A DNA stretch of 64,000 nt from positions 40,428-104,427 of the forward strand of contig CANFHM010000002.1 of NCBI GenBank assembly GCA_947446975.1, read 5' to 3'. The notes below the pieces were generated by a model. It had not been told where the DNA came from and ran no database searches. It was given only the letters and a program-made list of their open reading frames with translations. This DNA is from Microthrixaceae bacterium. GTDB taxonomy: Bacteria > Actinomycetota > Acidimicrobiia > Acidimicrobiales > Acidimicrobilacustridaceae. Numbering within the stretch: position 1 is the first letter of the stretch; each line of letters starts with the position of its first letter. This document shows positions 18,326 through 27,675 of the stretch, one piece after another. The position numbers and the translations under genes are program-made.

Positions 18326-20710
18326 TCAGATGTAATCGTGGCGATGCATCCACTGCATGGCCACCCAGCCCCACGCCGGTGGGAGGTAGGCCGTGAACAT
18401 GCGGGCGGTGAACGTGGCCGCCACCGCCGCCTGATCAGGAACGCCCGCCGCGGTGAACCCGGCGATCAGGCCGGCCTCGATCACGCCCATGCCGCCGGGC
18501 ACCGGAGCGATCCCGCCGATGACCGAGGCGATCGAGTTGATCACGATCAGCTGCATGAGCCCGAGGGACTGTCCGTAGGCATGCAGGGCGGCCCAGAGCA
18601 CGAGGGCGTAGCAGACCTGTGCGATGAAGTTCCCGGCGAACAGCTGCACCGCCTTGCGCGGCTCGGAGACGACGGACGCGAAGTTCGACCGTGCGGCCGC
18701 CAGATGGGGTCCGACGAGCGTGGTGAGACGATGCCGGAACTTCGGGATGGCCAGCAGGATGAGGCCGATCACGATGACTGCGCCGAGTGCGATCGCCAGC
18801 TTCTCGGTGAGGTCTCCCGATCCGCTGCCGTGGTGGAGGTGGAAGGTGGTGTCGCCGAGCAGCAGACCCAGCGAGACGACGACGACCTGCACGATCCCCG
18901 AGGAGAACGAGGTCATCAGGCTCGAGCTGACCGCGACCGCCGGTGAGAGTCCCTGCTTCTGGAAGAACCGGACGGTCATGGCCATGGTGGCCACACCGCC
19001 GCCGACGAGCCCGGTGAACTTGTCGGCGAACTGCAGGATCAGCACCGGACGCATCGGCAGGGGCCGACTCACCGCTCCCAGCAGCGCCATCGCGGTGCCG
19101 AGCAGCGGCAGCTGGGCGATGAGCACCACTGCTGCGACCCACACCCACTTCGCATCGTTGAACGTGGTGGCGAAGTCGATCTTCGTGAACTGTCCGACGA
19201 GGAGGTAGAACCCGAGGAGTGTGGCCGCGGAGAGCAGGATGTTCGCCGGCGAGACCCGGCGCAGTTCCGTGAGCTTCGGCGGAGTGGAACCGGTGGTGGT
19301 GGCGGCGGCATCGCGGAGCTGCTGCACGATCTTCTTGGGCGAGTCGATCCCTCGCCGGGTGGGGCGGGGGAGGGCGGCCACCTCGAGCAGCGGCTGGAGG
19401 GCGATGAGCCCGGGGTCGCCGAGGGCGGAGGTGGCACTGGCCACCGCCCGTTCCGCCGAGGTGAGTGCTCCAAGGGTGACGAGCATCGAGACCTGGTCGA
19501 GGAGGAGTGCGTCGTCGGAGGGTCGTCCGTCGGCATCGGCGAGATCGGTGAACGACACGACGCCGGTGGTGTCGAGCAGGAGACGATCGGCGCCGATCGC
19601 CCCGTGCGCCACGCCGATCGCGTGCAAGGAGGCCAGTGAACCCCATGCCGAGGCGAGGACGGAGTCGTCGAGCTCGGCGGCTGTGAGTTCGGTGAGCCGG
19701 CGACCGACACGGTCGCGCATCACGAGCACGACATCGCCGCGGTCGCCGACGAGGCCGCTGTCGATCACCGTCGGCGTCGGCACCGACCCTCGTTCGGCCA
19801 GCATGAGCAGATAGGCGCGATGCTCGATCTGCTGCTCGCGTGTGGCGGCCACCGTCGGCCCGGAGTCCTTCATCCACACGAAGCGGATCACCTTGGCCAG
19901 GAACTGGGCGTTGGTGGCATCCCGGCCGATGACCGCGACGCGGATCGGGCCGGTGTCGTCGTTGCCGAGGAAGGCGTTCTCACCCCAGCTCTGGTCGGGA
20001 GCGGCGGCGAGGTCGGTGACGCTGATGCCCAGCGAGGCCAGATCGGAGCGCACGGCGTCCGGGGACGGGGCACCATCGGGTGAGCCGAGGATGAGATGGA
20101 CGACGGCGGCGAGGAACCAGGCCAGCCCGAGGGCGCCGGCCACGCCGGTGGGATAGCCGTAGGTCACCGAGGCGAGGCTGATGGAGATCAGCACCAGCAG
20201 GAACATGGCCATCCGACGCGCCGGTCTCGTGAGTTCCGGACTGGCGACGAAGAAGATGGCGGCCACGGTCGACAGTCGGAGGTTCGGATACACCGGGTAG
20301 TGCCCGACGGACTGTCCCACCGCGGCGGGTGCGTCGATCAGCGCATCGAGGGCTCGTCCGGCGGCCCATGTGAGCGCGAACACGAGCAGGACGCCGCCGA
20401 TGAACCGGGGTCGGCGGGCCAGCAGGGCGGCGATGACGATCAACCCGATCGCGGCGATCGCACCGGTGGTGTTGAGCCAGCGCAACGAGGTGGTGAGCGG
20501 CGAGGGCAGTGCGACGACGAGATCGTGCACCGATCGTTCGAAGGAGGACACGCGTCGCGCCGTGATCGTGCCGAGCCCGAGGAGCAGCAGGCCCACGAAC
20601 ATCCTGATGATCTCGGTGGGGCGACGATGCAGTCCCTTGTCGGGGACCACGCCGAACAGGCTCGTCCAGGAGGATCGGACCCGCTGGCGACGGGTGCGCG
20701 TCGTGGTCAT
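18326..20710 (-). CDS. lysylphosphatidylglycerol synthase TM domain/flippase-like protein fused to PAP2-like and kinase-like regions
   Basis: C-terminal APVPGGMGVIEAGLIAGFTAAGVP signature of the LPG_synthase_TM (TIGR00374) family; central kinase-like region SLHAIGVAHGAIGADRLLLDTTGVVSFTDLADA. ATG 20710 preferred over 20890. Confidence 0.8.
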   Translation of the reverse strand: MTTTRTRRQRVRSSWTSLFGVVPDKGLHRRPTEIIRMFVGLLLLGLGTITARRVSSFERSVHDLVVALPSPLTTSLRWLNTTGAIAAIGLIVIAALLARRPRFIGGVLLVFALTWAAGRALDALIDAPAAVGQSVGHYPVYPNLRLSTVAAIFFVASPELTRPARRMAMFLLVLISISLASVTYGYPTGVAGALGLAWFLAAVVHLILGSPDGAPSPDAVRSDLASLGISVTDLAAAPDQSWGENAFLGNDDTGPIRVAVIGRDATNAQFLAKVIRFVWMKDSGPTVAATREQQIEHRAYLLMLAERGSVPTPTVIDSGLVGDRGDVVLVMRDRVGRRLTELTAAELDDSVLASAWGSLASLHAIGVAHGAIGADRLLLDTTGVVSFTDLADADGRPSDDALLLDQVSMLVTLGALTSAERAVASATSALGDPGLIALQPLLEVAALPRPTRRGIDSPKKIVQQLRDAAATTTGSTPPKLTELRRVSPANILLSAATLLGFYLLVGQFTKIDFATTFNDAKWVWVAAVVLIAQLPLLGTAMALLGAVSRPLPMRPVLILQFADKFTGLVGGGVATMAMTVRFFQKQGLSPAVAVSSSLMTSFSSGIVQVVVVSLGLLLGDTTFHLHHGSGSGDLTEKLAIALGAVIVIGLILLAIPKFRHRLTTLVGPHLAAARSNFASVVSEPRKAVQLFAGNFIAQVCYALVLWAALHAYGQSLGLMQLIVINSIASVIGGIAPVPGGMGVIEAGLIAGFTAAGVPDQAAVAATFTARMFTAYLPPAWGWVAMQWMHRHDYI

Positions 20711-20717
20711 CGGCCGA

Positions 20718-21710
20718 TCATCGGATGGTCGCCGCCGCGAACGCCCGCATCTCTCGCTCCACATCAGGCCCGGCCGGCGTGTAGAGCAGCTCGGTGACCC
20801 CACGTTGCGCCGATGCCGCAGCGCGACGAGCGATCTCGTCGGCGTCGCCCACCCAACCGGCGGCGAGGATCGCGTCGTCGGGTGCGACATCGAGGATCAC
20901 GCGGTCGCGGGTGCTCACATCGGTGACATGACCCTCGTGCACGATCAGATGACGTTCCCCCTCGGGGCGATCCGCCTCCACCCCGGCGAGCCATTCGGTG
21001 CCGGCGGGCATCCCGGGAAGGACCTCCGGGAACTGCTGCCACACGTAGTGGTGTCCGACGACGAACCAGGGTCCGACGGCATCGCGCACCCGGGCGCTCG
21101 AGCCGTCCTCGCCGCGATCCAGCACCGTGCCCGACACCATCTGGACGCGCCGCCCGAAGGGTCCGTCGGCGCCCTCGGTGTCGATGAGTCCGTCGATGGT
21201 TCCGGCGGCGACCATCTCCGCCGTGATCGCCAGCCCCTTGGGTCCGAGCGCCGACATGAGCAGCGGCGTGGAGATCGGCCTCGGTGCGGCCAGATGCGGA
21301 AGATGGATCATCTGGGCCCGGGCTCCGGCCACGGTGACGGTCTCTCCCTGCAGCAGGCCATGGAGCTGTTCGACGTAGGTGCGCAGTGTGGCCCAGGAGA
21401 GTGCTGATTTCCCGAGGACCCACCGGGCGGTGAGGCCGGTGCCGAAAGCAGCGGTGAGACGACCCGGCGCCATGCGTTCGAGCGTGGCGATCGCCGAGGC
21501 CGTGGTCATGACATGGCGGAGGTTCGGCACCAGCACGGCGGTGCCGACGTCGATGGAGGTGTTGGCGACGATGGCCGTGAGGTGCATCCAGATGTCCTCG
21601 TAGATGGCCGCCGAGTCGTAGAGCCAGACCCGGGCGAAGCCGAGCTCCTCGGCGAGCTGCGCTCGTCGAACTGCATCCGGACCGGGAACGACGCCGATTG
21701 AGATCTCCAT
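20718..21710 (-). CDS. LLM class F420-dependent oxidoreductase
   Basis: MEISIGVVPGPDAVRRAQLAEELGFARVWLYDSAAIYEDIWMHLTAIVANTSIDVGTAVLVPNLRHVMTTASAIATLERMAPGRL; ORF track over-extends to 22520. Confidence 0.88.
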   Translation of the reverse strand: MEISIGVVPGPDAVRRAQLAEELGFARVWLYDSAAIYEDIWMHLTAIVANTSIDVGTAVLVPNLRHVMTTASAIATLERMAPGRLTAAFGTGLTARWVLGKSALSWATLRTYVEQLHGLLQGETVTVAGARAQMIHLPHLAAPRPISTPLLMSALGPKGLAITAEMVAAGTIDGLIDTEGADGPFGRRVQMVSGTVLDRGEDGSSARVRDAVGPWFVVGHHYVWQQFPEVLPGMPAGTEWLAGVEADRPEGERHLIVHEGHVTDVSTRDRVILDVAPDDAILAAGWVGDADEIARRAAASAQRGVTELLYTPAGPDVEREMRAFAAATIR

Positions 21711-21827
21711 CCCCGAATCCTGCCACGGTTCGCCGTTCGACCTCCTCGACCGCTCCTCATCCGACCCCCTCGTTCCGTGCCGATGCTCCGCCTGCGAGAC
21801 TGCGGACCCGACACCGAAGGAGTCACC

Positions 21828-22256
21828 GTGCCGAACCGTCATCCAGATCCGGGTCTGTCCAGCGCCGACGAGCTCGCCGTGCGCTCGCTCATCGTGCGCC
21901 TCGCCCAGTACGCCGACGGGTTGGGCAGCGTCGATCAGTACGCAGACCTGTTCACCGAGGACGCCGAATGGCTGATGCCCGGTTCTCCGCGGTTCGGTCG
22001 CGAGGACATCCGGGCAGGCAGTGCGCAGCGGCGGGCCGAGGGCGGTGTCGGCCCGGGCAGCAACTCGCGTCACATGATCGCCGGCACGGCGATGGAGTTC
22101 CCCACTCCGGATGAGGCGATCGCGGACTCCTACTGGATGTACTTCGTCAACACCGACACGCAGGCCGAGCTGCGGCTCGTCGGTCATTACCGAGACACCG
22201 CCGTGCGCACCGATGAGGGATGGCGCATCTCCCGACGCGAGATAACTTTCGGATGA
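21828..22256 (+). CDS. nuclear transport factor 2/SnoaL-like domain protein
   Basis: LIVRLAQYADGLGSVDQYADLFTEDAEWLMPG...ADSYWMYFVNTD; AAGGAG SD before GTG 21828. Confidence 0.75.
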   Translation: MPNRHPDPGLSSADELAVRSLIVRLAQYADGLGSVDQYADLFTEDAEWLMPGSPRFGREDIRAGSAQRRAEGGVGPGSNSRHMIAGTAMEFPTPDEAIADSYWMYFVNTDTQAELRLVGHYRDTAVRTDEGWRISRREITFG

Positions 22257-22281
22257 CACCCCCCAGCGAGCAGAGGAACAG

Positions 22282-23238
22282 ATGAGCGCAGCGATCGAGG
22301 CCCACGGTCTCGTCAAGACCTTCGGGAGCGACGTCCGCGCCCTCGACGGCGTGAGTCTGTCGGTCGAGCGGGGCACGGTCCTCGGACTGCTCGGTCCCAA
22401 CGGCGCCGGTAAGACCACGACCGTGCGCGTGCTCACCACGACACTGGTGCCCGACGCTGGTTCGGCGACGGTCAACGGTTTCGATGTCGTGCGTGAGGCC
22501 GACAAGGTGCGGGCGAGCATCGGTCTGGCCGGTCAGTACGCCGCGGTCGACGAGAACCTCACCGGTCGCGAGAACCTTCGGATGGTCGGTCAGCTGTTCC
22601 AGATGTCACGACGCGACGCCAGCCGTATCGCCGGCGAGCTGCTCGAACATTTCGAACTGACCGAGGCCGCCGACCGGCCCTCGAAGACCTACTCGGGTGG
22701 CATGCGTCGTCGTCTCGACATCGCTGCTGCGCTGGTGCATCGACCGCCGGTGCTCTTCCTCGATGAACCCACCACCGGCCTCGATCCCAAGAGTCGCAAC
22801 GCCGTGTGGTCGGTGGTCGAGGAGCTGGTCGCCGATGGCACGACGGTCCTGCTCACCACGCAGTACCTCGAGGAGGCCGATCGGCTCGCTGATCGCATCG
22901 TGGTCGTCGATCGCGGCGCCGTGATCGCCGAGGGCACCTCGGCCGAGCTCAAGGCTGATCTCGGCGAGACCGTGCTGGATCTCGGCTTCCCCGATCCGGA
23001 CACCGCAGAGCGGGCCGCTGGACTGTTCCGCGGTTCCTGGCCCGGTGGTGTCGTCGTCGACGGCTCACTGCTCGAACTCAGTGTCGACAGTGGTCCGTCG
23101 CAGGTCATGCTGGCCCTCCGCGATCTCGAGAGCGCAGGGATCGCTGCCAATCGAATGGCACTTCGCGAGCCGAGTCTCGACGATGTGTTCCTGAGCCTCA
23201 CCGGACGCAGGGCCGAGATCACCGAGGAGGAGTCATGA
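22282..23238 (+). CDS. ABC transporter ATP-binding protein (DrrA-type)
   Basis: Walker A GPNGAGKTTT, signature YSGGMRRRLDIAAALV, Walker B VLFLDEPTTGLD. Confidence 0.95.
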   Translation: MSAAIEAHGLVKTFGSDVRALDGVSLSVERGTVLGLLGPNGAGKTTTVRVLTTTLVPDAGSATVNGFDVVREADKVRASIGLAGQYAAVDENLTGRENLRMVGQLFQMSRRDASRIAGELLEHFELTEAADRPSKTYSGGMRRRLDIAAALVHRPPVLFLDEPTTGLDPKSRNAVWSVVEELVADGTTVLLTTQYLEEADRLADRIVVVDRGAVIAEGTSAELKADLGETVLDLGFPDPDTAERAAGLFRGSWPGGVVVDGSLLELSVDSGPSQVMLALRDLESAGIAANRMALREPSLDDVFLSLTGRRAEITEEES

Positions 23239-24044
23239 CCGCATCAGTGCTGCCCGAGGCGGCGGTCCCGATGAAGCGATCCCGACTCCGCCGATCGTTC
23301 GGTGATGCCATGGTGGTCACCGAACGGAACCTGATCAGCTACGTCCGCATCCCCGAGTCATTGTTCTTCTCCAGCGTGCAGCCGATCATGTTCGTGCTGC
23401 TGTTCCGGTACGTCTTCGGCGGCGCCATCGCCACGCCGGGGATGAACTACGTCGACTACCTGATGGCCGGCATCTTCGTGCAGACCGTGATGTTCGGTTC
23501 GATCAACACCAGCATCGGTCTGGCCGAGGATCTCCAGAAGGGTCTCATCGAGCGGTTCCGCTCCCTCCCGATGGCCCGCTCGGCGGTGCTCGCCGGTCGC
23601 ACCACCTCGGATCTCCTCCGGAACATCGTCGTCATCGTCATCATCACGCTCGTCGGATTCGCGGTCGGTTTCCGCATCCACACGAACGCCATCGCGTTCC
23701 TCGGTGCGGTGCTGCTGATGCTCTACTTCGCCTACGCCATCTCCTGGGGCTTCGCCTACATCGGACTGTCGGCCCCGAACAGCGAGGTGGCGCAGCTGAT
23801 GGCGTTCCCGATCCTGTTCCCCCTGACCTTCGCCTCGACGGCGTTCGTCCCGTCCTCCACCATGCCGCCGTGGCTGCGGGCGTTCGCCGAGCATCAGCCG
23901 GTGAGCCTCGTGATCAACTCGGTACGGGCACTCTCGGAGGGTGGACCCACGGCGCGGTGGGTCATCCCGGCGCTCATCTGGTGCACCGTCCTGCTCGCAC
24001 TGTTCGTGCCGCTCGCCGTGTGGCGGTACCGTCGCACCGCCTGA
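23235..24044 (+). CDS. ABC-2 type transporter permease (DrrB-type)
   Basis: 4-bp overlap with ATPase gene; SLFFSSVQPIMFVLLFRYVFGGAI, FASTAFVPSSTMPPWLRAFAEHQPVS. Confidence 0.92.
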   Translation: MTASVLPEAAVPMKRSRLRRSFGDAMVVTERNLISYVRIPESLFFSSVQPIMFVLLFRYVFGGAIATPGMNYVDYLMAGIFVQTVMFGSINTSIGLAEDLQKGLIERFRSLPMARSAVLAGRTTSDLLRNIVVIVIITLVGFAVGFRIHTNAIAFLGAVLLMLYFAYAISWGFAYIGLSAPNSEVAQLMAFPILFPLTFASTAFVPSSTMPPWLRAFAEHQPVSLVINSVRALSEGGPTARWVIPALIWCTVLLALFVPLAVWRYRRTA

Positions 24045-24076
24045 GCCCGGAGCTCAGCTCGACCGAGGGGGGTCCA

Positions 24077-25264
24077 ATGCCCGGTGCACTCGACGGCATC
24101 CGCATCATCGACTGTTCCACCGCCCTGACCGGGCCCTATCCGGCGGCGCTGCTCGCCGACCAGGGGGCCGAGGTCATCAAGATCGAGCGGATCGGTCTGG
24201 GAGATCTCGCCCGGTGGGTCGGTGTGGCCGTCAACGGAGTCTCGGCGCTGTTCCAGGCCTGCAACCGGGGAAAGCGGTCGATCGCTCTCGATCTCACGAC
24301 CCCCGAGGGCGCGTCCATCGTGCGCGAGCTCGTGGCCGGTGCCGACGTGTTCATCCAGAACTTCCGTCCGGGAGCGCTGGATCGTGCGGGTCTCGGCCAC
24401 GCCGATCTCTCCGCCGGACGGGACGACCTCATCTACGTGTCGTTGTCCGGCTTCGGCTCGGTCGGTCCCTATGCCCACAAGGGCGCCTACGACACCGTGA
24501 TCCAGGCCTACGCGGGTCTCGCCAGCAACCAGGCCGACCCCGACGTCGGCGATCCCGTGTTCCTGCGCCAGACCGCGGCCGACAAGATCACTGCGATGTA
24601 TGCGGTCCAGGCGATCACTGCAGCGCTGCTGGCCCGTGAGCGCGGGCACGGCGGGCAGCATGTCGAGCTGTCCATGACCGATGCCGTGGTGTCGTTCCTG
24701 TGGGCCGACTCGGCCGGCAACGAGGTCATGCTCGACAGCGACCGAACCATGAACTCCAGCTTCACGCAGGGTTCGCGTCCGTTCCGCTTCGCCGATGGCT
24801 GGGGGATCGCCACGCCGACCTCCGACGCCGACTTCCATGGCATGTGCGAGGCCCTCGGCGTCGAGGGGCACGACGACCCCCGGGTCGCCACGATCGGCGA
24901 ACGACGCAAGCACACGCAGCTCACCGCGGACATCATGCGGGCCTGCCATGCGGCCACACCCTCGATCACCTGTGCCGAGGCGCTGCAGCGCATGGACGAG
25001 CTCAACGTGCCGTTCGCGCTCGTCGTGCCGCCATCGGAGATGCATGAGGACCCCCATGCGATCGCCATGGGCCTCTTCGAGGAATCGGTCCACCCGGTCG
25101 GTGGTCGTCTCCGGCAGCCCCGTCACCCGGCGAGGTTCAGTGCCACCCCGGCAGAGCTGGGCGGACCATCACCCGCACTCGGGGAGCACACCGACGAGAT
25201 CCTCACCGAACTGGGTCTCGCCGATCGGATCGACGACCTGCGCAGCGCCGGGATCGTCCGATGA
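24077..25264 (+). CDS. CaiB/BaiF CoA-transferase family protein
   Basis: MPGALDGIRIIDCSTALTGPYPAALLADQGAEVIKIE; CNRGKRSIALDLTTPEG; ATG 24077 preferred over 23870. Confidence 0.92.
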   Translation: MPGALDGIRIIDCSTALTGPYPAALLADQGAEVIKIERIGLGDLARWVGVAVNGVSALFQACNRGKRSIALDLTTPEGASIVRELVAGADVFIQNFRPGALDRAGLGHADLSAGRDDLIYVSLSGFGSVGPYAHKGAYDTVIQAYAGLASNQADPDVGDPVFLRQTAADKITAMYAVQAITAALLARERGHGGQHVELSMTDAVVSFLWADSAGNEVMLDSDRTMNSSFTQGSRPFRFADGWGIATPTSDADFHGMCEALGVEGHDDPRVATIGERRKHTQLTADIMRACHAATPSITCAEALQRMDELNVPFALVVPPSEMHEDPHAIAMGLFEESVHPVGGRLRQPRHPARFSATPAELGGPSPALGEHTDEILTELGLADRIDDLRSAGIVR

Positions 25265-25659
25265 CCGCCCCGCGCATCTCGGGGTTCTCCCATCTGGCGA
25301 TCGTCGTCACCGATCTCGACGCCGCGCGGAGCTTCTACTGCGATCTCCTGGGGTTCAGTGAGCTGCCTCGTCCGGACCTCGGCATCCCGGGCATGTGGTT
25401 GCGGGTCGGGGACCTGCAGCTCCATTTCATCGAGAGCGACACCATGCCGATCCCCGGACCGGGGTTCCCGCATTTCGCCCTCCACATCGCATCCGACCGC
25501 TGGGATGCGGTCATCGAGGAGCTGCGGTCCTCGGGGGCGTCGTTCCTCGGTGAGCCCTCCACCCGGTTCGACTTCGGCGTGGCGGTGCGTGCCGCCTTCC
25601 TGCGCGATCCAGCCGGCAACACCGTCGAGCTCACGGATGTGGGGCCGTTACCCGGCTGA
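25261..25659 (+). CDS. VOC family (glyoxalase-like) protein
   Basis: FSHLAIVVTDLDAARSFYCDLLGFSELPRP...DPAGNTVELTDVGP. Confidence 0.88.
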   Translation: MTAPRISGFSHLAIVVTDLDAARSFYCDLLGFSELPRPDLGIPGMWLRVGDLQLHFIESDTMPIPGPGFPHFALHIASDRWDAVIEELRSSGASFLGEPSTRFDFGVAVRAAFLRDPAGNTVELTDVGPLPG

Positions 25660-25681
25660 GTTCCGGCTGAGCATCTGCTGA

Positions 25682-25708
25682 GCGCCGGCGGGATGACCCC
25701 ACCGGCGC
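25682..25708. terminator. candidate bidirectional hairpin between convergent VOC and AKR genes
   Basis: GCGCCGGCGG...CCACCGGCGC inverted repeat (one mismatch, G.U-compatible on minus transcript); no U-tract. Confidence 0.4.
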
Positions 25709-25720
25709 CGCTCGGGAGAT

Positions 25721-26671
25721 TCAGGCGAGCAGTGCTCGCAGCGCCGTGAGGTCCTCGTCGGAGGGAGTCCACAGACCGGCGGCGGCGTTGGCCCTGACCT
25801 GCTCCGGTGTGGTGGCCCCGGCGATGACCGACGCCACGGTGGACTGGGCGGCGAGTCCACCCATGGCGACATCGAGCAGGGTGCAGCCCCGCTCCGACGC
25901 GTAGGTCTGGAGCGATTCGACGAGATCGAAGTTGCGGTCGTTGAGCATGCCGGTCATGCCCCACGCGGTGATCCGACCATCGGCAGGGGGCTCCTGCCCG
26001 CGTACGTACTTGCCGGTGAGGAGCCCGCTGGCGAGGGGGAAGTAGGGGAGCATGCCGACGCCGTGCGCCGCACAGGCCGGGATCACCTCGGTCTCGACAT
26101 CGCGTTCGATGAAGCTGTAGAGGTTCTGGGCGCTGATGAACCGCTCGAACCCCGAGGTGCGGGCGATCCAGTCGGCCTCGGTGATCTGCCAGCCGGCGAG
26201 GTTCGAGGATCCGATGTAGCGCACGAGACCATCCCGCACCAGCTCCGTGAGAGCGGCGAGCGTCTCCTCCAGGGGGGTGTTCGGATCCGGCTTGTGCAGT
26301 TGGTAGAGATCGATGTGATCGGTGCCGAGACGCCGCAGGGATCGCTCCACTGCCCTTCGGATGTATCGACGGGACCCCCGTGCGTTCCAGTCGGGCCCGT
26401 TGGTGCCGCGGAGGTCGCTGCCGAACTTCGTGGCGATGACGACCTGATCCCGTCGGGACCCGAGGGCCTTCGCCAGGAACAGTTCGGAGTCGCCGTAGGA
26501 ATCGCTGGTGTCGAACAGGGTGATCCCTGCCTCGATCGCGGCGTCGACCACCTCCTGGGTGGCGTCGGCATCGATGCGCATGCCGAAGTTGTTGCACCCG
26601 AGACCCACGGTCGAGACCATGAGGCCGGAACGGCCGAGGGTGCGGTAGGTCATGTCAGTTGTCGTGGTCAT
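25721..26671 (-). CDS. aldo/keto reductase
   Basis: YRTLGRSGLMVSTVGLGCNNFG...FDTSDSYGDSELFLAKALG...DHIDLYQLHKPD. Confidence 0.93.
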   Translation of the reverse strand: MTTTTDMTYRTLGRSGLMVSTVGLGCNNFGMRIDADATQEVVDAAIEAGITLFDTSDSYGDSELFLAKALGSRRDQVVIATKFGSDLRGTNGPDWNARGSRRYIRRAVERSLRRLGTDHIDLYQLHKPDPNTPLEETLAALTELVRDGLVRYIGSSNLAGWQITEADWIARTSGFERFISAQNLYSFIERDVETEVIPACAAHGVGMLPYFPLASGLLTGKYVRGQEPPADGRITAWGMTGMLNDRNFDLVESLQTYASERGCTLLDVAMGGLAAQSTVASVIAGATTPEQVRANAAAGLWTPSDEDLTALRALLA

Positions 26672-26672
26672 G

Positions 26673-27554
26673 TCAGATCCCCAGTGCGTCGCGGGTGCGG
26701 TCGAGTTCGGTGACGTCGGCGGTGGTCGGGACGAGGAAGAGCTCGTCGCAGCCGAGGCCCTCGAGGGTCTCGACGGCATGGCGGAGCGACTCCGGGGTGC
26801 TGGTGCCGAGCATCCCGGCCATCACGCCGGCGAGGTCCTCGCCGAAGATCTTCATGTACGAGTACCCGTAGTCGTGGAGGCGGGTCTCGGCATCGTCGCC
26901 GAGCGCGTACCAGAGGCTGGCGGAGATATGGGGTGCGTCCGCGCGCCCGGCCTCGGCCCAGGCGGACCGGATTCGATCGAACGCCTCGGCTGTTGCGGCC
27001 GGGTCGATGCCGAACACGGTGGACCCATCATCCACGCCGACGGCCCAGCGGGCGGCACGGGCCAGCGCCTTGGGTCCCATGACACCGGCGACGAAGGGAG
27101 GGCCGCCGTCCTGCACCGGCGGGGGACCGACCGGATCGGCCCCCTCGAACGGGGGCTCGCCCTGCCAGATGCGCTTCATCGTGGCGACCTGCTCGTCCAT
27201 CCGGGCCCAGCGGCGCTCGTAGGAGCCGCCGATCGCCCGGTAGTCGTGCTCGCGACCTCCCACGCCGACGCCGACGGTCAGCCGACCGGCGCTGAGCTGA
27301 TCGACCGATGCCAGCTGCTTCGCGACATCGACGGCGTCGTGGGCGGGGAGCACGATGATCGTCGTCCAGAGGCGCACGCGCTCGGTGAGCGCGGCGGCCG
27401 CCGAGAGCTCGACGCACCAGGCATGACTCGGATACGTGACCCGTTCGGGGATGGCCAGTGATGCCCACGGGCCCTCGTCCACCGTGCGACACCAGGCGAG
27501 GGTGTCACTGCGTCCGTGCGCCACCATGGTCGGCATCGTCATCGAGATCTCCAT
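26673..27554 (-). CDS. LLM class F420-dependent oxidoreductase
   Basis: RVRLWTTIIVLPAHDAVDVAKQLASVDQLSAGRLTVGVGVGGREHDYRAIG; ATG 27554 preferred over 27860. Confidence 0.9.
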   Translation of the reverse strand: MEISMTMPTMVAHGRSDTLAWCRTVDEGPWASLAIPERVTYPSHAWCVELSAAAALTERVRLWTTIIVLPAHDAVDVAKQLASVDQLSAGRLTVGVGVGGREHDYRAIGGSYERRWARMDEQVATMKRIWQGEPPFEGADPVGPPPVQDGGPPFVAGVMGPKALARAARWAVGVDDGSTVFGIDPAATAEAFDRIRSAWAEAGRADAPHISASLWYALGDDAETRLHDYGYSYMKIFGEDLAGVMAGMLGTSTPESLRHAVETLEGLGCDELFLVPTTADVTELDRTRDALGI

Positions 27555-27675
27555 GGCGAGATCATGGCGCAGATCGCGCAGCGGTCCGTTCCACATCGGA
27601 CGATCCTCTCCATGCATCGATCCCTGCACGGCGATTGTGGGAGGCTGGAGGCAACGGATCAGTCCTGGGGGAGCC

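Noticed and set aside
21711-22520. N-terminal 270-residue extension of the LLM oxidoreductase ORF
   Set aside because: Runs antisense through the SnoaL-like and ABC ATPase genes; family N-terminus starts at MEISIGVV (21710)
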